A stretch of 64,000 bases of DNA from Peromyscus leucopus (lineage: Eukaryota; Chordata; Mammalia; Rodentia; Cricetidae): positions 19,853,558 to 19,917,557 of the forward strand of contig NC_051074.1 of NCBI RefSeq assembly GCF_004664715.2. Reading direction: 5' to 3'. A program made the position numbers and the translations under genes. Below are positions 36,171-47,925 of the stretch, piece by piece (the first letter of the stretch is position 1; each line of letters opens with the position of its first letter). A model generated the notes under the pieces. The model was not told the DNA's origin. It worked only from the letters and a program-made list of their open reading frames with translations, and did no database searches.

Positions 36171-37255
36171 GAAGATAACGCTTACTTATGTCATCAAAAC
36201 TTGTGCCTAACTAGAATTTTGACACCTACTGAGTAACACTCACAGTGCTGGAAGGTAACCATCAATATAAGCCAGCTACAAGTCCTGTGAAGTACACCAG
36301 TGACCTGCCTGCAAGATATACTGGTCCAATAGTCACACAAATGTTCTGGGGGCAAAAAAAAAAAAAAACACCTCCTTTTAAAATTGAACATAAGGTCCAG
36401 TCCATGAGATGAAACCCACACTGCTGGAGTGCACAAGACCCTGAGACTAGATAGGTCACGGTCGCTAGGGGGAAACCTATACTATTATTCTGCTAAAGAA
36501 CATGGCAATAAAATGACTCCTCAGAACATACAGCTGCAGCCATAGATGCCTCCCTCATTCCTCATCAAAGAAGTTTCTTCTTAAAATATATAGGAATTAA
36601 CACGGAGACCCACAATAGGACCATGTGCAAAGAGTGAGAGATTTTGGAGCACTCAGTCCTAAGGAGGACGGCTTGATCAAACCACTTCCCCAAAGGTTCA
36701 GGGAGCTATGAGGAAGAGGGGAAGGAAAGATTTTTAAGAGCCAGAGGGGATGGATGACTCCAAGGAAACTCTCTTCCATACACACCAGGACTGATGCACG
36801 TAGGAACTCCCAGAGTGTGTGACAACGTAAGATCTACACAGGTGTAAGTCAGGCAGGGCCCCAGCACTGATGGGGGAAGTGGACATAAGACTTTACCCTT
36901 AACTAGGAAGCTGTTTGATATTGACACCCACTGTCAAAGGGAAAATCAGTTTTCTCCAATGGAATGTCACTGGGTGTATCAACCACACTCCAGGACAGGC
37001 CTCATGCTCCGGAGTCATTCACCAACTCAAAATTAACTCCATACTTTATTTTGTTTACAGACTTTTTGTTTCATTTGGTTTCAGCTTCTTTACATCTTAT
37101 TAGTCTCTTTTGCTTGTTTTGATTTTTATTTCTGTGCTTTTTTTTTTTTGGTGGGGTTCTCTTAAAGAGAGAGAGGAAGAGAAAATAAAGTTGGGTGGAT
37201 AGGGAGAGGAAGTTCTGTTAGAAGTCGGAGTAAAGAACATGAAGAAAATAAGATT

Positions 37256-38162
37256 TAAAAAATTAATTTAGCCACTTTTAGTCTTTTAAATTGTAAGGCA
37301 TTTCTATAATAAGTCTCAAATATTATTAAGGACCCGCCTTAATAATATTCTTCCCAGGTGCCCAGAAGAGAAGCTACAAATGGCAAGAATTATTTTCAGG
37401 ATATGAATCTAAGTACACCAAGCTCTTTGTCCATCTTCTTTATTCCTCTGGGATAAAATCCTATCTACACAGCTTCAGTTCTGTTCTCGTGCCTAGCTCC
37501 TTTTTTGCCCGATTTCTCTCTACCTTTATCGGCTGTCCCCTCTAAGTTCTTTCTTAATTCTCTCATCTTAATTCTGCCTCATTTAGGTTCTTCTCATCTC
37601 GTTCTTACCCATCTAGTACTTCCCCATCTGGCTCTTCCTCATCTTCCATCTCATCCTCAAGTTCTCTAGGGTATTCAGTTATAAACCCAAGCAATAGCAA
37701 TCCTCCCCCTCTAGCCAGGTCACCAGGCTTGAATTTTTAAAGGGTCATAAAGGCAGAAAAGAGTTCTCAGGCAGTGACTGTCAGGCTTTCTTTTACAATC
37801 CAAAAATGGAGTGGTTAAAAGGGGAGGTCAACTGAGAGCTAATATTGATTAGCATATCAAAAATGGGATTTATGTGCTCAGTCTACATTCCTAGAAGTGG
37901 TTAGGTAAGAAGTTAGGAGTCTATAATGTTAGTAAGGCTGTATAAGAAAGGAGAGTCTCAGCTTAAATTGCCCAAGAAATAAAGCTATCTGCCTGACCTA
38001 GGAGATTGGCATTGTTTCAATGAGGGCGTTCAGGAGATCATTTGGCCTTGGATGCTTCATAGGTATTTTGGATAAATACACTGTTAGGAGTTCTTGGAAC
38101 CACACATAGCATACAAGAAAGTCATTGTAGGAACCAGCTAATATATATACAAAAGCTAAAAT
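37256..38162. other. Non-coding, possible ERV leader-like DNA
   Basis: A T/C-rich block at 37,540-37,670 repeats degenerate TTCTCATCT / CCATCT words. The remainder lacks frames and recognised repeats. It could be an ERV leader on the minus strand, but I cannot place it in a family. Confidence 0.3.
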
Positions 38163-38174
38163 ATCAAGACTTCT

Positions 38175-38348
38175 TTTTTTTTTTTTTTTTTTTTTTTTGG
38201 TTTTTCGATACAGGGTTTCTCTGTGTAGCTTTGCGCCTTTCCTGGAACTCACTTGGTAGCCCAGGCTGGCCTCGAACTCACAGAGATCCGCCTGCCTCTG
38301 CCTCCCGAGTGCTGGGATTAAAGGCGTGCGCCACCACCACCCGGCTTC
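38175..38348 (-). mobile_element. Young B1 SINE
   Basis: Minus-strand B1 starting with poly-T and ending GCGCACGCCTTTAATCC reversed. Perfect TSD ATCAAGACTTCT at 38,163-38,174 and 38,349-38,360. It accounts for most of a 192-codon minus-strand frame (37,998-38,576), which is not a gene. Confidence 0.95.
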
Positions 38349-38480
38349 ATCAAGACTTCTTAAACCACAGCTTGACCTTTGGAAAAGTCCTTGACCTTTC
38401 AAAGTAGTAGCTTTTATGATAGTAGCTGGATTCCAACACATTTTTCTGTGCTTGCGGCAAATAGATAAATGACAGATAGG

Positions 38481-38941
38481 TGTAGACAAATTTCTAAACA
38501 GTTTTATTAAATAAGAAACACAGAGCCAAATACAGGGGTGATGACCAAAGAGATCAGAGAAATAGCGAAGAGCCACTGACTAACTTTATCTTACCAACAT
38601 GCTGTAGCTTCCCAAGAGAGAGCTTCTTCCTGTCTAACCTGTTCTTTTATTGCCTTCTTGTTCTGCATTCTCATTGGCTCTAAGCCCAGCCACATCACTT
38701 CATCACTGCCTGTCTATACAGACCTCCAGGTTTCTATGGTTGGTACTGGGATTAAAGATGTGTGTCACCACACTTGGCTGTGACCACACAGAGACTCTGC
38801 CTGGCATGTGATCAGATTAAGGGCGTGAGCTACCACCATCTGACTTCTGTTTATGGCTCACTATGACCTCTGATCTCCAGAAAAACTTTATTAACATACA
38901 AATAAAATATCACATTTCAGCACAAATAAAATATCACCACA
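38481..38941 (-). mobile_element. Solo LTR of the mys-like family
   Basis: Minus-strand copy: the left end TGTAGACAAATTTC is the reverse of the family 3' end and the right end ATATCACCACA the reverse of TGTGGTGATAT. Flanks GATAGG / GATAGA match at 5 of 6 bases, fitting a 6-bp TSD. It carries the B1-like segment and the GTTTTATTAAATAAGAAACA block. Confidence 0.85.
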
Positions 38942-39089
38942 GATAGATGATGATAGACGGTAACAGAAAATAATCTTTACAATGAAGGTACTAGAACTAC
39001 ACACCACATGTTTTATTACCAGCTAATAAACCAAGTACTTCCATCATCAGCACCCTCCCAAAGGAGACACCTGCATTCCCATTGGCCTG

Positions 39090-39310
39090 AGAATTTTTGC
39101 AGCTTTCTTCTTCCTAGCTGAGATATGGAATCTACATGAATATGAATATACACTTGAAAAAATACCATCGAGGCCTTGACAAATAAAAGGAAATTTCATC
39201 AGTAGTAACAGGGATGAACCTAGGGCGCATTCTGCCAAGTAACATGAGCCAGGCTTGGAAAGAGAAAAGCTATGCAATCTCATTTACATCCAAAACAGAT
39301 AATCCGGGTG
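39090..39310 (+). mobile_element. Old L1 ORF2 3'-end fragment
   Basis: AACAGGGATGAACCTAGGGC, then AAGTAACATGAGCCAGGC and CAATCTCATTTACATCC follow the L1 ORF2 C-terminal order in diverged form. Confidence 0.6.
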
Positions 39311-40073
39311 GGCCTTAAGTGCCTGGCTAAGGGTTCAAAGAGATAGAAGAGAGAGAGAGAGCAAGCAGCTCCCATGTGAACAGCAGCTATAGGTCAAGCA
39401 GTTACTTGCTTGACCAGATAGTATAAGCCAATTCCAGGTAAAGAACTTTTGTAATACCTACGCCTCCTATAGGTTCTCCATCCTCACTCAGCTCTGAAAG
39501 ATGCTGTGCTATGCTAATAATCCTTATCTTACAGAGGGTATGAGGAAGTGCAGACAATACGACCAAGCCATACAACTAAACCGCCCGAGTCAGAATATTA
39601 GCTAAATGTCCTCACTCCAAATCTCCACTCTCATCTACAGCCTCCTTTTCAGGCCAGAAATCAGTCTCTTGCTCATAACAAGTGACTTCCCCCCACCAAA
39701 TAGTGCTTTCGTATTCTATGTCCACAACAGCAAACACAGGTCATGTGATGAACTAAGCAGCTGAGGTGAGGTGGGGTGAAGGGATGTGGGGAAAGAGAAA
39801 ACCAACCATAATTCTCTCTGCTTTCTGCTTGGAGTATGCCCGACATCTCCTTGGGAGGAGATGCCTTGACTTTAAATCAAGTCCATGGTTTTCACTATTA
39901 CAGGCTATGAAACTTGTAATTTGTGAATGAAGAATGTGCTGAAATGTGGAGTAACTAGAAGACTTGGATTATGTAAATCTGACCAGGAAACTCTTGGGAT
40001 GCTGAGTCTGTCCTCCATGGAAGAAATTGACCCTAGCAAATAAATATAAACAGAAAGTAGAAACAAAAATAAG
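39311..40073. other. Unique intergenic DNA
   Basis: No coding or repeat structure recognised beyond a short GA run near 39,350. Confidence 0.35.
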
Positions 40074-40074
40074 C

Positions 40075-40114
<40 letters not shown>
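40074..40114. repeat. (AAT)n microsatellite
   Basis: About 13 AAT units. Confidence 0.95.
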
Positions 40115-40115
<1 letters not shown>

Positions 40116-41404
40116 GAAGTCAGAGTCTTCGTGGAGTCGAAGGATGGTGTGAGCAAAGCAAGCCTGTTCCGTGTATCTTTCATTTCATTACTTGTAAGGG
40201 TTCCATAAAATCATCCTCCGTCCCTGTAAGTTAGATGCCTATGTTCTTCTGACCACGCAACCCTGCTTCGTCTTGGAACATTCTCTCCAGGTTAGGTGCT
40301 CAGACTGTGACCTCTGCAAACCATAAACTATAAACTCTCCCCCCTCTCTGAGATTGCTCATTGTCTTGTGAGAGAACAATGACTGTGGAAAAGAAAAAAA
40401 ATGCAAGCAAACGACTGTGTGTGCGTCAGGAAATTACTCATCCTCAATCCCCCAGCTGTCATGTTCCTTAGTCAGGGTTACAATCTCAGCTCTACATTTC
40501 AAATGTTATTCTGTGGTCCTAAAACATACGCAGAATATAGAGAGAAAATGCCGCTCCCCAAAGCTGAGGACTCAAATATGATTATCTGGATATTCTTTGT
40601 GAATGGACCTCATCTCTTTCACTTTCCTTGTCCCTCTCTTCTCCTTTCATTATTAATTTTTTTTTAAGTTTCAATTTAAAAGCCCTCATAAACACAGAAA
40701 CTTCCATCTTATTCTTATTTTCAGAAGTGGTAATCATGTTCATAGTGCTATGAAACAGAAACCCATAACATTTCGTCTACCATGTTGAACGTCTGCGCTC
40801 ATTATAGAGCCACACTCCATTTCCTCATGTCTCAGTTACTTCTGCTGCTGTGAGAAAATGTCCTTCAAAGCCTCAGGATCCATCTTGGATGAGGGGGCAG
40901 AAAGATTATAAAACCCAGAGGCTAGGAAGGACCAGAGTGAAGCATTGTTTTCTGGACATGGCTGGACAGCTGTCCTCATGAGCCCAGCACCTGTGACTGC
41001 CCCAAACCTGCACATTGTCGCCTGGAGGAAGAAAAAGGCGCATGATTTCCCACACACCCCTAATGGAGGAGCCATAGACAGCTTGAGGCTGGAGGAGGAA
41101 GAGTCAGTTTTCCACAGGGGTGTGGCACCTGGTGGCTTGACTGTGCTTCAGTGGACAGCTTCATATCCAGGAGTATATGAGTGACACAGATTAGACTTAA
41201 CAGGTTATAAAACAAATAAAAATTTTAAAGAGAGGTTTTAAAGTTGGTAGGGGGATAGATCTTAGGAATTAGTGGGAAGTGGTGTGGGGGTGAACATGAT
41301 CAAAATATATTATATAAAATCTCAATTTATAGATAAAAAGCAGCTGATAAGAGCAGCTTAAAGGATAAAGATTTTGGGGGAAGTTGGGGGTGTTCATATT
41401 CAAG
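40115..41404. other. Mostly unique; faint LTR-like part
   Basis: TCAGTTACTTCTGCTGCTGT at 40,832 resembles the end of a minus-strand ERVL/MaLR LTR. The rest has no recognised feature. Confidence 0.3.
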
Positions 41405-42097
41405 AGCACAGTTGATGGGGAAATTACAGTGGCAGGAGCCTGAAGCAACAGGTCAACCTGTATCCACAATCAGGAAGCAGAGAAGCAACTGGTCAACCTG
41501 TATCCACAATCAGGAAGCAGAGAAGCAACTGGTCAACCCATATCCACAATCAGGAAGCAGAGAAGCAACTGGTCAACCTGTATCCACAATCAGGAAGCAG
41601 AGAAGCAACTGGTCAACCTGTATCCACAATCAGGAAGCAGAGAAGCAACTGGTCAACCCGTATGCACAATCAGGAAGCAGAGAAGCAACTGGTCAACCCG
41701 TATCCACAATCAGGAAGCAGAGAAGCAACTGGTCAACCTGTATCCACAATCAGGAAGCAGAGAAGCAACTGGTCAACCTGTATCCACAATCAGGAAGCAG
41801 AGAAGCAACTGGTCAACCTGTATCCACAGTCAGGAAGCAGAGAAGCAACTGGTCAACCTGTATCCACAATCAGGAAGCAGAGAAGCAACTGGTCAACCTG
41901 TATCCACAATCAGGAAGCAGAGAAACAATTGAACACATGCTCTTGCTCAGGCCCCTTTCTCCATTTATACAGCCCAGAATTCCGGCCAGTACCACCCACA
42001 GTGGGTGGGGCTTCCTCTCTCAATTAAACAGCAATCAAGATGCCCAGAGGCTCCTCTCCCAGGTGATTCTGTGAACTTGACAACACCAACCATCACA
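41405..42097 (-). mobile_element. MaLR/ERVL-like LTR expanded by a minisatellite
   Basis: The right end CCAACCATCACA is the minus-strand TGTGATGGTTGG start. CCACCCACAGTGGGTGGGGC and a minus-strand TATAAATGG promoter-like box (about 41,965) lie in the normal part. The left part holds a 40-bp tandem array. The relative at 28,441-28,725 has the same motif once. Confidence 0.65.
41441..41930 (+). repeat. 40-bp minisatellite, about 12 copies
   Basis: Eleven full units run from 41,461 to 41,900, flanked by partial units. The unit starts TATCCACAATCAGGAAGCAG and ends AACTGGTCAACCTG. Variation is slight: CCCA or CCCG endings in three units, one TATGCAC, one CACAGT. The unit has no stop in any forward frame, so 40 bp gives a 120-bp/40-residue period and open frames of 220 and 121 codons. 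These are artefacts of the array, not a repeat protein gene. Confidence 0.97.
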
Positions 42098-42101
42098 CCT
42101 T

Positions 42102-42603
42102 TGTAAGATGAATTGCTGAATTGTTAAACTGCTAAACAGTCTTGTTAATTAAAAACACGGGAGCCAGATATTGGGGTGAAAACAGATCAGAGAGCAAGAC
42201 AGCCACGTCTTACCTCTAGGTAATACTCAGCCGAAGAGAGAGCTACTTCCTGTATACTCACACATATATACCTTTCTGTCCCTGCCATCTTACTTTCTCT
42301 ACCTAGTTACATCACTTTCCTCTTTCTGCCCAGCTCTATCACTTCCTGTCTGTCTGTACAGACCTCCAGACCTCTCTGGTTAACTAGTACTAGGATTAAA
42401 GGCATGTGCCACCACACCTAGCTGTGGTCCCAGTGTAGCCTTGGACTCACAAAGATCCAGATGAATCTGCCTCCTGAATGCTAGGATAAAAGGCATGTGC
42501 TACCACTGCCTGGCCTCTGTGTTTAGTATAGTGCCTGGCTTTTTCTTCTGATCTCCATGCAAGCTTTGTTTATTAGAGCACAAATAAAAAAAAAACCACC
42601 ACA
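42102..42603 (-). mobile_element. Solo LTR of the mys-like family, exact 6-bp TSD
   Basis: Left end TGTAAGATGAATT, right end AAACCACCACA. A perfect 6-bp TSD CACCTT lies at 42,096-42,101 and 42,604-42,609. It carries two B1-like GGATTAAAGGCATGTGCCAC-type segments. It inserted a few bases beyond the end of the LTR holding the minisatellite. Confidence 0.88.
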
Positions 42604-42639
42604 CACCTTCTTCCCTTACATTCTCTCTATGGTTTTAGT

Positions 42640-43250
42640 TAGTTGTTATATTCCAAATGAACAGAATCACAATTTTGGCCTATACTCGTCTGACTTATGG
42701 CACTTAGCATAATGCCCTCAAGGTTCACTCATGTTATACAACATACTAGAGCTTCCTTTATTTTTAAGGTAGAATAACAGTACATTGTGTGTATTTAACA
42801 TGTTTTGTCCACCTTTCTTCTTACAAGGAACTTGGGATTTCCTTCCACTTCTAGGCTATTATGAATAGCGACACAATGAACCAGGGGGTGCGGATGTCTC
42901 TCTGTGACCAGTTAATTATCTTCAATAGGCACCCAAAAATGAAATTACTATATCATATGGTAGCTAATTTTCTCTTTAACCTTTATTTTCATTTTACATG
43001 TGTGGGTATTTTGAGCCTGTGCACCATGCACATGCTGTGCTCAAGAGGCCAGAAGAGAGAGAGCACTGGATCCCCTGGGACTTGAGTTACAGAAAGCTGT
43101 GAACCAACATGTGGATATTAGGAATCGAACCCAGGTCCTCTGGAAGAGTAGTCCCTGATCATAACCTCTGTCACCCCTCCAGCCCTGCTAATTTTCTTTT
43201 GAATAAACTGTCATGCTGCCTCCCATAGTGACTGTCTCTGTTAGATTCTT
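42640..43250 (-). mobile_element. Old L1 fragment split by a B3 SINE
   Basis: ATGGCACTTAGCATAATGCC, GGCTATTATGAATAGCGACA and TATATCATATGGTAGCTAAT are minus-strand L1 3'-part words. The L1 resumes at 43,187 (GCTAATTTTCTTTTGAATAA). Confidence 0.6.
42974..43186 (-). mobile_element. B3-type SINE
   Basis: Minus-strand SINE with GAATCGAACCCAGGTCCTCT (B-box region) and CCCCTCCAGCCC at its right end. TSD GCTAATTTTCT at 42,963-42,973 and 43,187-43,197. Confidence 0.85.
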
Positions 43251-44400
43251 TCTTCCTCTCCATGTAGAGAGCCTTTATTGTAATTTAAGGAGTCACAAGT
43301 CTTTTCCATGACAAGAGACATTTCCCTTCTATCTTTCACTGCTAAGAGTTAACCTTGACCAGTGGGTTGTTTTCAGTGGCAGGGTCCTGAGAGAGAGGAC
43401 CAGGAGATAAGGAGATAAAGAGGAGAAAAGATGAGAAAATTTGGGATCGGGAGGTCTTGCACAAGATGTGTCTTATTTGGGGCAAGCTCATTAAGGAGTC
43501 CAGCATCTTATACACTATTTCCACAGGAGAAATGGGACACAGCCAGGATGACCTCAAGGAGAAGCTAATCAAACGATATCACACAAAGGACACACAGGGT
43601 GTCTCAAGAACTTTACAGTCTGGGCACACAGAGGCCTAGGGACTGATAACCATAGCCTCATACTGTGAGACAAGGTGGGTTCTCAGGGTCTGAGGCCACA
43701 GCTCCTACAAGGCCTTGGCCTCAGGCCGTTACCAGCTCTATCAAGCATATTCCTGATTTTTGAGGAGGATTATGTTCCTTCCCTAAACATCAGGGCCTCA
43801 GGGAAAGGCTCGGTTCAGCCTAGTCCTCAACAAGGAGTGTTTGTTTATGTGCTGTGCTTGGAAATGAACTGAAGTCCTTTGCATGTTAGGCAAGGGTTCT
43901 ATCTGAGCTCTAAGACCTGACCTTTGTATCTCCCGCACCAGTAGACGTTCCACTGAGTCACTCACCAAGAAGGATACAGTTCCTGTTCTAATCCAAAGTG
44001 AGGTCGTTGTTAGCTGAGAAAACACAATGAGCCAGGCAGAGTTCCTGCTTGAGTAGTGATCTTGGATCTTCAGCACGCCCCATTTAAAATTCCCTGGCTC
44101 CTTCTCTTCACAACTCCAATCCCACAGAATGCAAGATGGGTCTCCATGACGTCATGGAGAATGTGATTATGCACAGCCTTACTCTCTGTATATTGATCGT
44201 GTACCACCAATAGAGCCAATAGAGCCATCAAGGCTGAGCTTGGGTAGGATGCAGAGACTAACGGAGGTTACAGTATACTGCATCATCAGGAAACCACAGG
44301 CCTCATCTCTCCTTATCACTGGAAGATAGCACCAAAGTGTGGGTGAGAAACGTGAGTCTTCCCGAGTCACAGTCACACCTACATCCCATTACCCTTCTGG
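43251..44400. other. Unique DNA with a small SINE relic
   Basis: At 43,840-43,925 a minus-strand ID/B4-like piece (GTCCTTTGCATGTTAGGCAA) is visible. Otherwise nothing recognised. Confidence 0.35.
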
Positions 44401-44628
44401 AATTCCACTATGTTAAATCTCAAACCTGGGACAGATGGCTGAGATGCCTATTAACATATCAAACCAGACTCTGGCTGCCAAGTTCTCCCAGCATCCCTCA
44501 GTCCCTAGTAGGTCCTCCTGACTGGCATACTCCACCCCTACCCCAGACCTTTCCAGGCCAGGGGCTGGGCTGCCCTCCCTCCGGCTGCCCTTCCCTATAA
44601 AATCTAGCCATTTTGTCCACCTTGGCCC

Positions 44629-44684
<56 letters not shown>

Positions 44685-45190
44685 TTTGGCCTCTTGCCCT
44701 GTTCACCAGTCTCTTGGTCCAGGCCACCTTTTTTGGTTGGTGGCTCCTTTCTTTGCTCTCCCTCCCCCTCTCTCCTCATATCACCCAGCTCAGGGTCATG
44801 TTCACTCTGGACTCTCCCAGATGCCTCTGCCTCTGTTCTACCTCAAGTCTACAATTGCAGGGCGTTTACCCACCAACCCCACAGTTCCCCAGAGTTTTCT
44901 TGAGTGAGAGCAGCAGGAAATATTAGATAGAAGGATTTAGATGGTAGAGATAAACAAATAGAAAATACAGGACAGTCTCGAGAGGGCCTGGAACCTTTTC
45001 CAACTGGCCCTGACTGTCTCTGCCCCAGGGTATTAATAGAGACGCCAAGGGGTGGAGCCAAAGACCTCCCCACAGCACAGTCAAGTGCAGACCATCTCAG
45101 ACACCTGCACTCAGGCCCGTGGTCCAATCATCCTTTCTATGGGTAAAGCCACGAGGAACCTGAAAACGGGCTCCCACATACAATAAACCT
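44401..45190 (+). other. Unclassified LTR-like stretch
   Basis: CCCTATAAAATC near 44,593 resembles a TATA box, and TACAATAAACCTCC near 45,178 resembles a poly-A signal. The CT-rich blocks suggest an LTR. I could not fix TG/CA ends, a TSD or a family, so this is descriptive. Confidence 0.3.
44629..44680. repeat. T13-A39 homopolymer junction
   Basis: Thirteen T (44,629-44,641) are followed directly by 39 A (44,642-44,680). The pair can form a 13-bp hairpin and is prone to slippage or assembly error. Confidence 0.9.
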
Positions 45191-45782
45191 CCTCCACCAT
45201 ACCTAGGAGCCGTCATGTCTCCTTTTTCTTCCTTCCTTTTTTTTTTTTTCATTCACACTACACTCTCCCAAATGGCAGTCTTTCTGAGAAAACTGTTGCT
45301 GTTTACATGTTAATTCCTCACCTTGGCATTTCTTCTGTCGGAAATGACTGCCATAAAATTTTATACTTCTCCCTTAGCTCTCAGGTCTAGGTCAGAGGTA
45401 GGGCAGAACTGAGGGACATATCCACTCATGGCAATGGCTGGAGCGATCTGACAATCCTTGGGACTCCCTGCTTCACTCAGACGACTTTCTTTCCCACTTA
45501 ATTTCTATCCGTGACACGAACGACTTGGCGGGAACAGTTCAAAATCAGTGCAGAGAAACCCAAAGCGGCGAATTTGCATGTCTGCCCATGTTTGTGTCGT
45601 TAGCTCTTGTCGATGGGGACCAGAGCTAGGGAGGGTCATCTAGGAGGAACCTCGTTTGAAAAAAAAAAAAAACAGCTTCTACCAGACTGGCCTGCAGGCG
45701 AGTCTGCAAGGGCATTTTCTGCCTTAATGAGCCTCTGTCTGCCCCTCCACCCCTACCCCCCACCTCAAACCTCCATCTTTCA
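45191..45782. other. Unique intergenic DNA
   Basis: Poly-T near 45,240 and poly-A near 45,660. No other feature. Confidence 0.35.
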
Positions 45783-46051
45783 TTAAAGCGAGTTTACTGA
45801 GGTATAATTCGCTTATAGGAAAATTAAATCTCTTAAGGTTCAGATGAATAAATTCTGAAAAATTCATAGAGCCAAGTAAATACCACAAACAAGATCAAGG
45901 TGCAAAACAAATCACTCTGTGGACCTCATTCCTTCAGACTTACCCCAGTTCCTACTTCCTTCCCCTGGCAGACACTGATCTGTTTGCGGTTTCTAGAATT
46001 TTCTTCCCACTTCACCCCATTTTTGGCAATCTTTAGAAAACATTAGTTCTT
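45783..46051 (+). mobile_element. Old L1ME-like 3' UTR fragment
   Basis: TTTACTGAGGTATAATTCGC, ACAAGATCAAGGTGCAAAAC and CAGACACTGATCTGTTTGCG follow the common L1ME 3' UTR order. A B2 then inserted near its right edge. Confidence 0.6.
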
Positions 46052-46066
46052 AAAATCTACCACTAC

Positions 46067-46235
46067 GGGCTGGAGAGATGGCTCAGTGGTTAAGAGCACT
46101 GACTGCTCTTCCAGAGGACTGGGGTTCAATTCCCAGCACCCACATGGCAGCTCACAACTGTAACTCCAGGATCCAGCACCCTCACACAGACATACATACA
46201 GGCAAAAACACCGATTTGAAAAAAATAAATTAAAA
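46067..46235 (+). mobile_element. B2-type SINE
   Basis: GGGCTGGAGAGATGGCTCAG is the tRNA-derived head. Perfect 15-bp TSD AAAATCTACCACTAC at 46,052-46,066 and 46,236-46,250. Confidence 0.96.
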
Positions 46236-46250
46236 AAAATCTACCACTAC

Positions 46251-46592
46251 AACCAACAGTTAGCTCATTGGCACCTTGAGAATTTTATGATGCTTTGCCT
46301 TACCTACTTTAATGGAAAACTCCTTAAGAGATAAACAGAATTCCATATTACAGTCCCCAGAGTAACTACTCAATAATTGCTTATAGTTTTGCTTTTCAAT
46401 AAACTACACCGTTTCTTTATTTTGATGGCTGTGTTTAGCTGGCAAATACAAACTCAAACATTTTTAGAGACAAATGTTTGAACACACATACATTTTGTGT
46501 AACCAGACTAAACAGATCTGTCTTCTCAAACACTGATCATCTCTTTATGGTGAAAACATTGAAAGTGTAGCTGAGATACAGAGCTCCTGTGG
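46251..46592. other. Unique intergenic DNA
   Basis: AT-rich. Nothing recognised. Confidence 0.35.
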
Positions 46593-47002
46593 TGTACTGG
46601 ATAGTTTTATGTCAACTTGCCACAAGCTAGAGTCATCTGAGAGAGGGGAGCCTCCACTGAGGACATGCCTCCAAAAGACCTGGATGCAGGTAAGCCTGTA
46701 GGGCATTTTCTTGTTTAGGGATTGGTGCGGAGGACCCAGCCCATGGTGGGTGGTACCATCCCTGGACTGGTGGTCTTGGGCCCTATAAGAAAGCAGGCTG
46801 AGCAAGCCAGTAAGCAGCACCCCTCCATGGCCTCTACATCAGCTCCTGCCTCCAGTTTGCATCCCTGTTTGAGTTCCCACCTTGACTTGCTTCAGTGATG
46901 AATAGTGATATGGAATTATAAGCCAAATAAGCCCTTTCCTCCCCAAGTTGCTTCTGGTCACAGTGTTTCATTCATATACAACTGGGGCTTCTAACTCTGA
47001 CA
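46593..47002 (+). mobile_element. Solo ERVL-like LTR
   Basis: TGTACTGGATAGTTTTATGT start and AACTCTGACA end. It shares the AGCAGCACCCCTCCATGGCC block with the 7,196 copy. No PBS-like sequence follows. Confidence 0.75.
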
Positions 47003-47925
47003 GAAACCTGTTGCCCATTGAGCTTTGGTTTAAATCTTTTCCCGATTTGTGTTGGCACAGCAAGGAACTCGCCAGCAGCCCCGTGTGTCTGTGGTGGGGG
47101 GAGAGGGAGGAAGGAGAGGGCTGGAGAGGAGGAAGAGAGAAGAGGTAGAGGAAGAGAAAGGACTTGCCCACCTCATGCTGTTAGCAGAGGCAGTCCTCTC
47201 AGGGTCCTTTCTCTCCACCCAGACACAGTTCCCCTTCATCTTCCTACCCACAATGCATAGCTGCGCTGTCTATAAACCCGGCGTCCTCTCTGTACGCCAA
47301 AGTCAGCCAACTGCCATTTCCTGCCACTGCCTGCCTGAGCACTTTCTTTCCCTGCTGCAGGCCCTGTATACCAGGCAAGAGGGGAGTGCAATAGAGTCCA
47401 TGCTTGTGGAAACAGACCTCAACCATGATGGGTGGGTGATAAAGGATCAATAGCCCAGCTTCCTTGCCAGCGCCCTTCCAAGGGGGCTAGCCCTGAAGTG
47501 TTTCTACAGTTTTCCACAAAGGCAGCAAACCCATGATTGCCTTTGGCCATGCCAGTCTCCTCCTCTCACCTTCTTTCTGAGCAGGCTCTGGGAATGAGAA
47601 CCTGACTCGGGCTCACCTTCTGGAGGAACTAAACCTTGTCTGTCTTTCTGTAAAGGTCTGAAACGCAAGCCTGGCGACCTTTCTGTGACAGTGCAAACAG
47701 ATGCCAAAAGGCGGGCTCTTGCCTGAGAGGATGCTCTCTTAGACTGCGTCCGTGGTCTGCCTTTGGTCCAATGTGCTTCAGGTTCAATGTGGTCTGAGTA
47801 TGAACAGTTCACTGGCTCTGGCACTATGACGCACACAAAGCCAGCCACTTCCATTTCTCATAGATAGATTGTATTTGGACAAAATCATCATGGACCTTCA
47901 CCAGAATGCAACCAAAGTAATGTTA
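47003..47925. other. Unique DNA with a purine-rich patch
   Basis: 47,093-47,162 is almost all purine. A 134-codon frame (47,049-47,453) crosses it and overlaps minus-strand frames; no domain or splice structure supports it. Confidence 0.4.

Larger units (their letters stand above)
35017..37255 (+). mobile_element. Lx L1 3' UTR, interrupted by an ERV fragment
   Basis: ACTAACACTAAAGGGCATTT, CTACTGTAGAAGCTGCTTCC and AGACAATGCCCCAACTAGAC are Lx 3' UTR words, also present at 56,560-56,830. After the ERV piece the UTR resumes exactly (GAAGATAACGCTTACTTATG). It ends with an A-rich stretch near 37,255. There is no coding sequence in this part. Confidence 0.75.

Noticed and set aside
37998..38576. 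192-codon minus-strand frame
   Set aside because: Its middle is a B1 SINE with poly-A tail; the flanks are a solo LTR and non-coding DNA.
41441..41930. Possible CRISPR-like array
   Set aside because: The units are contiguous 40-bp tandem repeats without unique spacers, in vertebrate DNA.
41412..42074. 220-codon repeat protein with a 40-residue period
   Set aside because: The period comes from a 40-bp minisatellite read through all three frames; it lies in a minus-strand LTR.
47049..47453. 134-codon frame with a Glu/Arg-rich part
   Set aside because: The charged part is a purine-rich patch; frames on the opposite strand are equally long and there is no conserved motif.
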